Origin: Candidatus Omnitrophota bacterium
Lineage (GTDB): Bacteria > Omnitrophota > Gorgyraeia > Gygaellales > JAHJCI01
NCBI GenBank assembly: GCA_018813085.1
Contig: JAHJCI010000224.1
Location: forward strand, 1-6,576
DNA length: 6,576 nucleotides
Reading direction: 5' to 3'
Below the pieces are notes generated by a model. It did not search any database, was not told where the DNA came from, and saw only the letters and a list, made by a program, of their open reading frames with translations. Below are positions 4,685-6,576 of this stretch, piece after piece; the stretch's first letter is position 1; each line of letters begins with the position of its first letter. The translations under genes and the position numbers were made by a program.

Positions 4685-6532
4685 ATGTATGCCCAGGTAG
4701 TTTTTAATTTACCAATTGAAGGACCGTTTGACTATTTAATTCCTGCCGGAGTGGATAATATTCTGGAGCCGGGCATGCGGGTTAAGGTTTCTTTTGGGAA
4801 ACGCATTTGCCTTGGTTATGTTGTTTCTAAATCCAGGCAGACTCAAGCCAAAAAGATAAAGCCGATAATTAAAATTCTCGATTCTTCGGCCGTCCTGGAT
4901 AAAGCAATGTTAAGGTTGACCCGTGAAATAGCCGGATATTATGCTTCTAGTTGGGGACAGGTTATTGAGTCTGCTTTGCCCGTAAGCTTAAAAAGAGGAA
5001 GAAAAATTTCGCTTGAATCGATCAGGCAAGAAGGACAAAGGATTAAAAATCAGGAGGTGGTATTATTACAGGATATACGCAACCGGGCTTGTTGGCAGGC
5101 TTGCCTGCAGGATATAAAGGATAGCCTCCGGGAACAAAGGGGCGTTATAATATTGACTCCGGATAAAGAGTCGGCTGAGTTAATTCAGAAAGAATTACAA
5201 GAGAAGTTAAATAGCGGAGTCGGTTTATTACACAGCTATCAGTCGGCGAAGGAAGAATTAAGGCAGTGGGTTGATATTAGATGCGGCAAGTTAAGGATAG
5301 TAGTCGGTACGCGCATGGCAGTATTTGCGCCTGTTAATAATTTGGGGCTTATTATTGTCGAAGAAGAGCAAAGCACGGTTTATAAACAGGATTCATCACC
5401 TCATTATCATGCGCCGCAAGTAGCGAGGTTGCGTTCTAAAGGAGAGGGGGCAAAACTTATTCTTTCCAGCTCTAGCCCTACTTTAGAAACCTTTAGACAG
5501 GCCAGGGAAGGCAGGATTAAATATTTTCTAAAGGACGGCCAATCCTTTCCGCGGGAAATCAATTTAATTGATTTAAATCGCGCAGGATTCAATCCGCAGA
5601 GGAGAGAAATACTCCTTTCTATCAGCATGGAGGATGCGATAAATAAAACAATAAACGAGAAAGGCCGTGTTGCGCTGTTTCTTAACCGCCGCGGTTTTGC
5701 TGTTTTTGCTTCCTGTCAGCATTGCGGTTTGGTATTACGCTGCCCCCGTTGCAATGCGAATTTAGTTCTACATTTTACCAGCGCTAAATTAGTCTGCCAC
5801 CAGTGTAATTATAGCATGCAGTCTCCGAAAATTTGCCCTAATTGTAATTCCGGATATATACGCTATTCTGGTTTAGGCACCGAGAAACTGGAGAGCGAAA
5901 TCAGCCGTTTGTATCCTCAGGTTAAGATTGCGCGGCTGGATAAGGATGAAAAAGAATTCTCCAGGGACGCAGAAATAATTATCGCCACAGAATCGATATT
6001 TAAACACAGGCCGGATAATTTAGATTTGGTAGGAGTAATTTCTCTGGATGCCGTATTAAGGCGGCCTGATTTTCGCGCTGCCGAGAGGGTATTCGGTTCG
6101 CTGATACATCTTGCCTCTTTAACTTCCGTAAGGTTGATGATTCAGACGAATTTTCCTCGGCACTATTGTTTTCAGGCGCTACTAGAAAGGAAGATCGAGC
6201 TTTTTTACGAGTCGGAATTAGCGCTGCGGGGCGAAGCAAAATTACCCCCATTTGGCCACATTATCGCGGTTCAGTTAAGAGGAGCGAAAGAGGAAAAGGT
6301 GCGCCTTGCAGGGGAAGAATTATTCCAAGCCCTCAGTACAAATAACCGCGGCAGCTCAATAAAGGTATTTTCCCGAACCAGCCCTATGCAGCATAAAAAG
6401 AGGGATAAGTTTTATGAGCAAGTTCTCTTGAAAACGGATTCCGTAAAAAGGGGGGTTGATTTTCTGAGAAATAGATTAGCTAATTTTCGTCGCTCAGGTA
6501 TAATTATTACGGTAGACGTTGACCCGGTGTAA
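4685..6532 (+). CDS. priA: PriA-like primosomal protein N' with degenerate helicase motifs
   Basis: This 615-residue protein follows the PriA block order but is shorter than Escherichia coli PriA (732). Residues 1-100 form the 3'-DNA-end-binding domain (FDYLIP 15-20; G30 to VVS 48, including VSFGKR). Lobe 1 keeps VVGTRMAVFAP (206-216), GLIIVEEEQ (221-229) and YKQ (233-235). Lobe 2 keeps FLNRRGFA (332-339), eight zinc cysteines (344, 347, 353, 356, 371, 374, 384, 387), GLGTEKLE (396-403) and PDFRAAER (461-468). The C-terminal domain follows PPFGH (521-525). The ATPase residues are gone: Walker A is replaced by DIRNRACWQAC (130-140), DEEH by EEEQ, SAT by SSS, and QVAGRAGR by HLASLTSV (475-482). 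Only about 24 residues separate the first domain from lobe 1, so the winged helix seems lost. The ORF is unbroken. I infer a helicase-inactive restart scaffold that may still bind forks and partner proteins. No clear Shine-Dalgarno sequence precedes the ATG; an in-frame TGA at 4667 limits any extension. Confidence 0.88.
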   Translation: MYAQVVFNLPIEGPFDYLIPAGVDNILEPGMRVKVSFGKRICLGYVVSKSRQTQAKKIKPIIKILDSSAVLDKAMLRLTREIAGYYASSWGQVIESALPVSLKRGRKISLESIRQEGQRIKNQEVVLLQDIRNRACWQACLQDIKDSLREQRGVIILTPDKESAELIQKELQEKLNSGVGLLHSYQSAKEELRQWVDIRCGKLRIVVGTRMAVFAPVNNLGLIIVEEEQSTVYKQDSSPHYHAPQVARLRSKGEGAKLILSSSSPTLETFRQAREGRIKYFLKDGQSFPREINLIDLNRAGFNPQRREILLSISMEDAINKTINEKGRVALFLNRRGFAVFASCQHCGLVLRCPRCNANLVLHFTSAKLVCHQCNYSMQSPKICPNCNSGYIRYSGLGTEKLESEISRLYPQVKIARLDKDEKEFSRDAEIIIATESIFKHRPDNLDLVGVISLDAVLRRPDFRAAERVFGSLIHLASLTSVRLMIQTNFPRHYCFQALLERKIELFYESELALRGEAKLPPFGHIIAVQLRGAKEEKVRLAGEELFQALSTNNRGSSIKVFSRTSPMQHKKRDKFYEQVLLKTDSVKRGVDFLRNRLANFRRSGIIITVDVDPV

Positions 6533-6540
6533 GATAGAAA

Positions 6541-6568
6541 ATTAAAAATAAAAGATTAAAAATAAAAA
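6541..6568. repeat. A-rich tandem repeat of a 14-base unit
   Basis: ATTAAAAATAAAAG (6541-6554) is followed directly by ATTAAAAATAAAAA (6555-6568), one mismatch apart. It begins eight bases after the priA-like stop codon. There is no hairpin with it, so it does not look like an intrinsic terminator. It may be slipped-strand duplication in an AT-rich spacer. Confidence 0.55.
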
Positions 6569-6576
6569 AAAGAAAA

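Noticed and set aside
5072..5107. A frameshift or sequencing error hiding a normal Walker A
   Set aside because: Neither alternative frame gives a G-x-x-x-x-G-K-T sequence, and the flanking blocks stay in one frame.
5095..5108. GCAGGC-TT-GCCTGC inverted repeat at the lost Walker A
   Set aside because: The loop is too short for a stable hairpin, and it lies in a coding frame that reads through normally; probably coincidence.
5684..5696. AACCG-CCG-CGGTT palindrome inside the priA-like gene
   Set aside because: It falls on the conserved NRRG codons and is explained by protein constraint.
4685..6532. priA-like gene as a pseudogene
   Set aside because: The 615-codon frame is unbroken, and the zinc cysteines and structural blocks are intact, which is not expected for a decaying gene. 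Without relatives this remains a judgement.
6533..6576. Intrinsic terminator after the priA-like gene
   Set aside because: The stretch is A-rich with no stem-loop and no T-tract on the coding strand.

Overview
This window is a single-strand (+) gene cluster from a diderm, Gram-negative-type bacterium. It holds six protein genes. The first is open at its 5' edge, and the only large non-coding gap is about 145 bases. GC is moderate and the genes are tightly packed. The gene mix combines lipopolysaccharide (LPS) core and heptose enzymes, an MGDG-synthase-like lipid glycosyltransferase and a very divergent PriA. That would suit an uncultivated lineage such as Candidatus Omnitrophota, but this placement is an inference from general style; no marker gene here proves it.

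Layout. 1-843: class I SAM-dependent methyltransferase, reading frame open at the window edge. 881-1984: family 9 (heptosyltransferase-type) glycosyltransferase. 2056-2817: family 2 glycosyltransferase of the WaaE/KdtX type. 2814-3359: GmhB-type HAD phosphatase with a zinc loop, overlapping the previous gene by four bases. 3360-3504: non-coding gap with two abutting 15-base palindromes and competing inverted repeats. 3505-4626: MGDG synthase/MurG-like glycosyltransferase. 4685-6532: PriA-like primosomal protein. 6533-6576: A-rich tail with a short tandem repeat.

The first four genes read as a surface-polysaccharide operon. GmhB would supply the dephosphorylated heptose precursor, the family 9 enzyme would transfer heptose or a similar sugar, the family 2 enzyme would add a further core sugar, and the methyltransferase may modify a sugar or lipid. 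The family 28-like enzyme probably glycosylates a membrane lipid and may be a separate transcription or translation unit, because the structured gap precedes it.

The most interesting observation is the PriA homologue. It keeps the overall order of PriA sequence blocks and all eight zinc-binding cysteines, but the Walker A, DEEH, SAT, GTQ/KG and QVAGRAGR motifs are all replaced, and the winged-helix region is nearly absent. It therefore looks like an intact PriA without ATPase or helicase activity. It may act as a scaffold for replication restart, as has been proposed for actinobacterial PriA. Second in interest is the gap at 3360-3504, a REP/MITE-like palindromic element that could also affect translation of the gene downstream.
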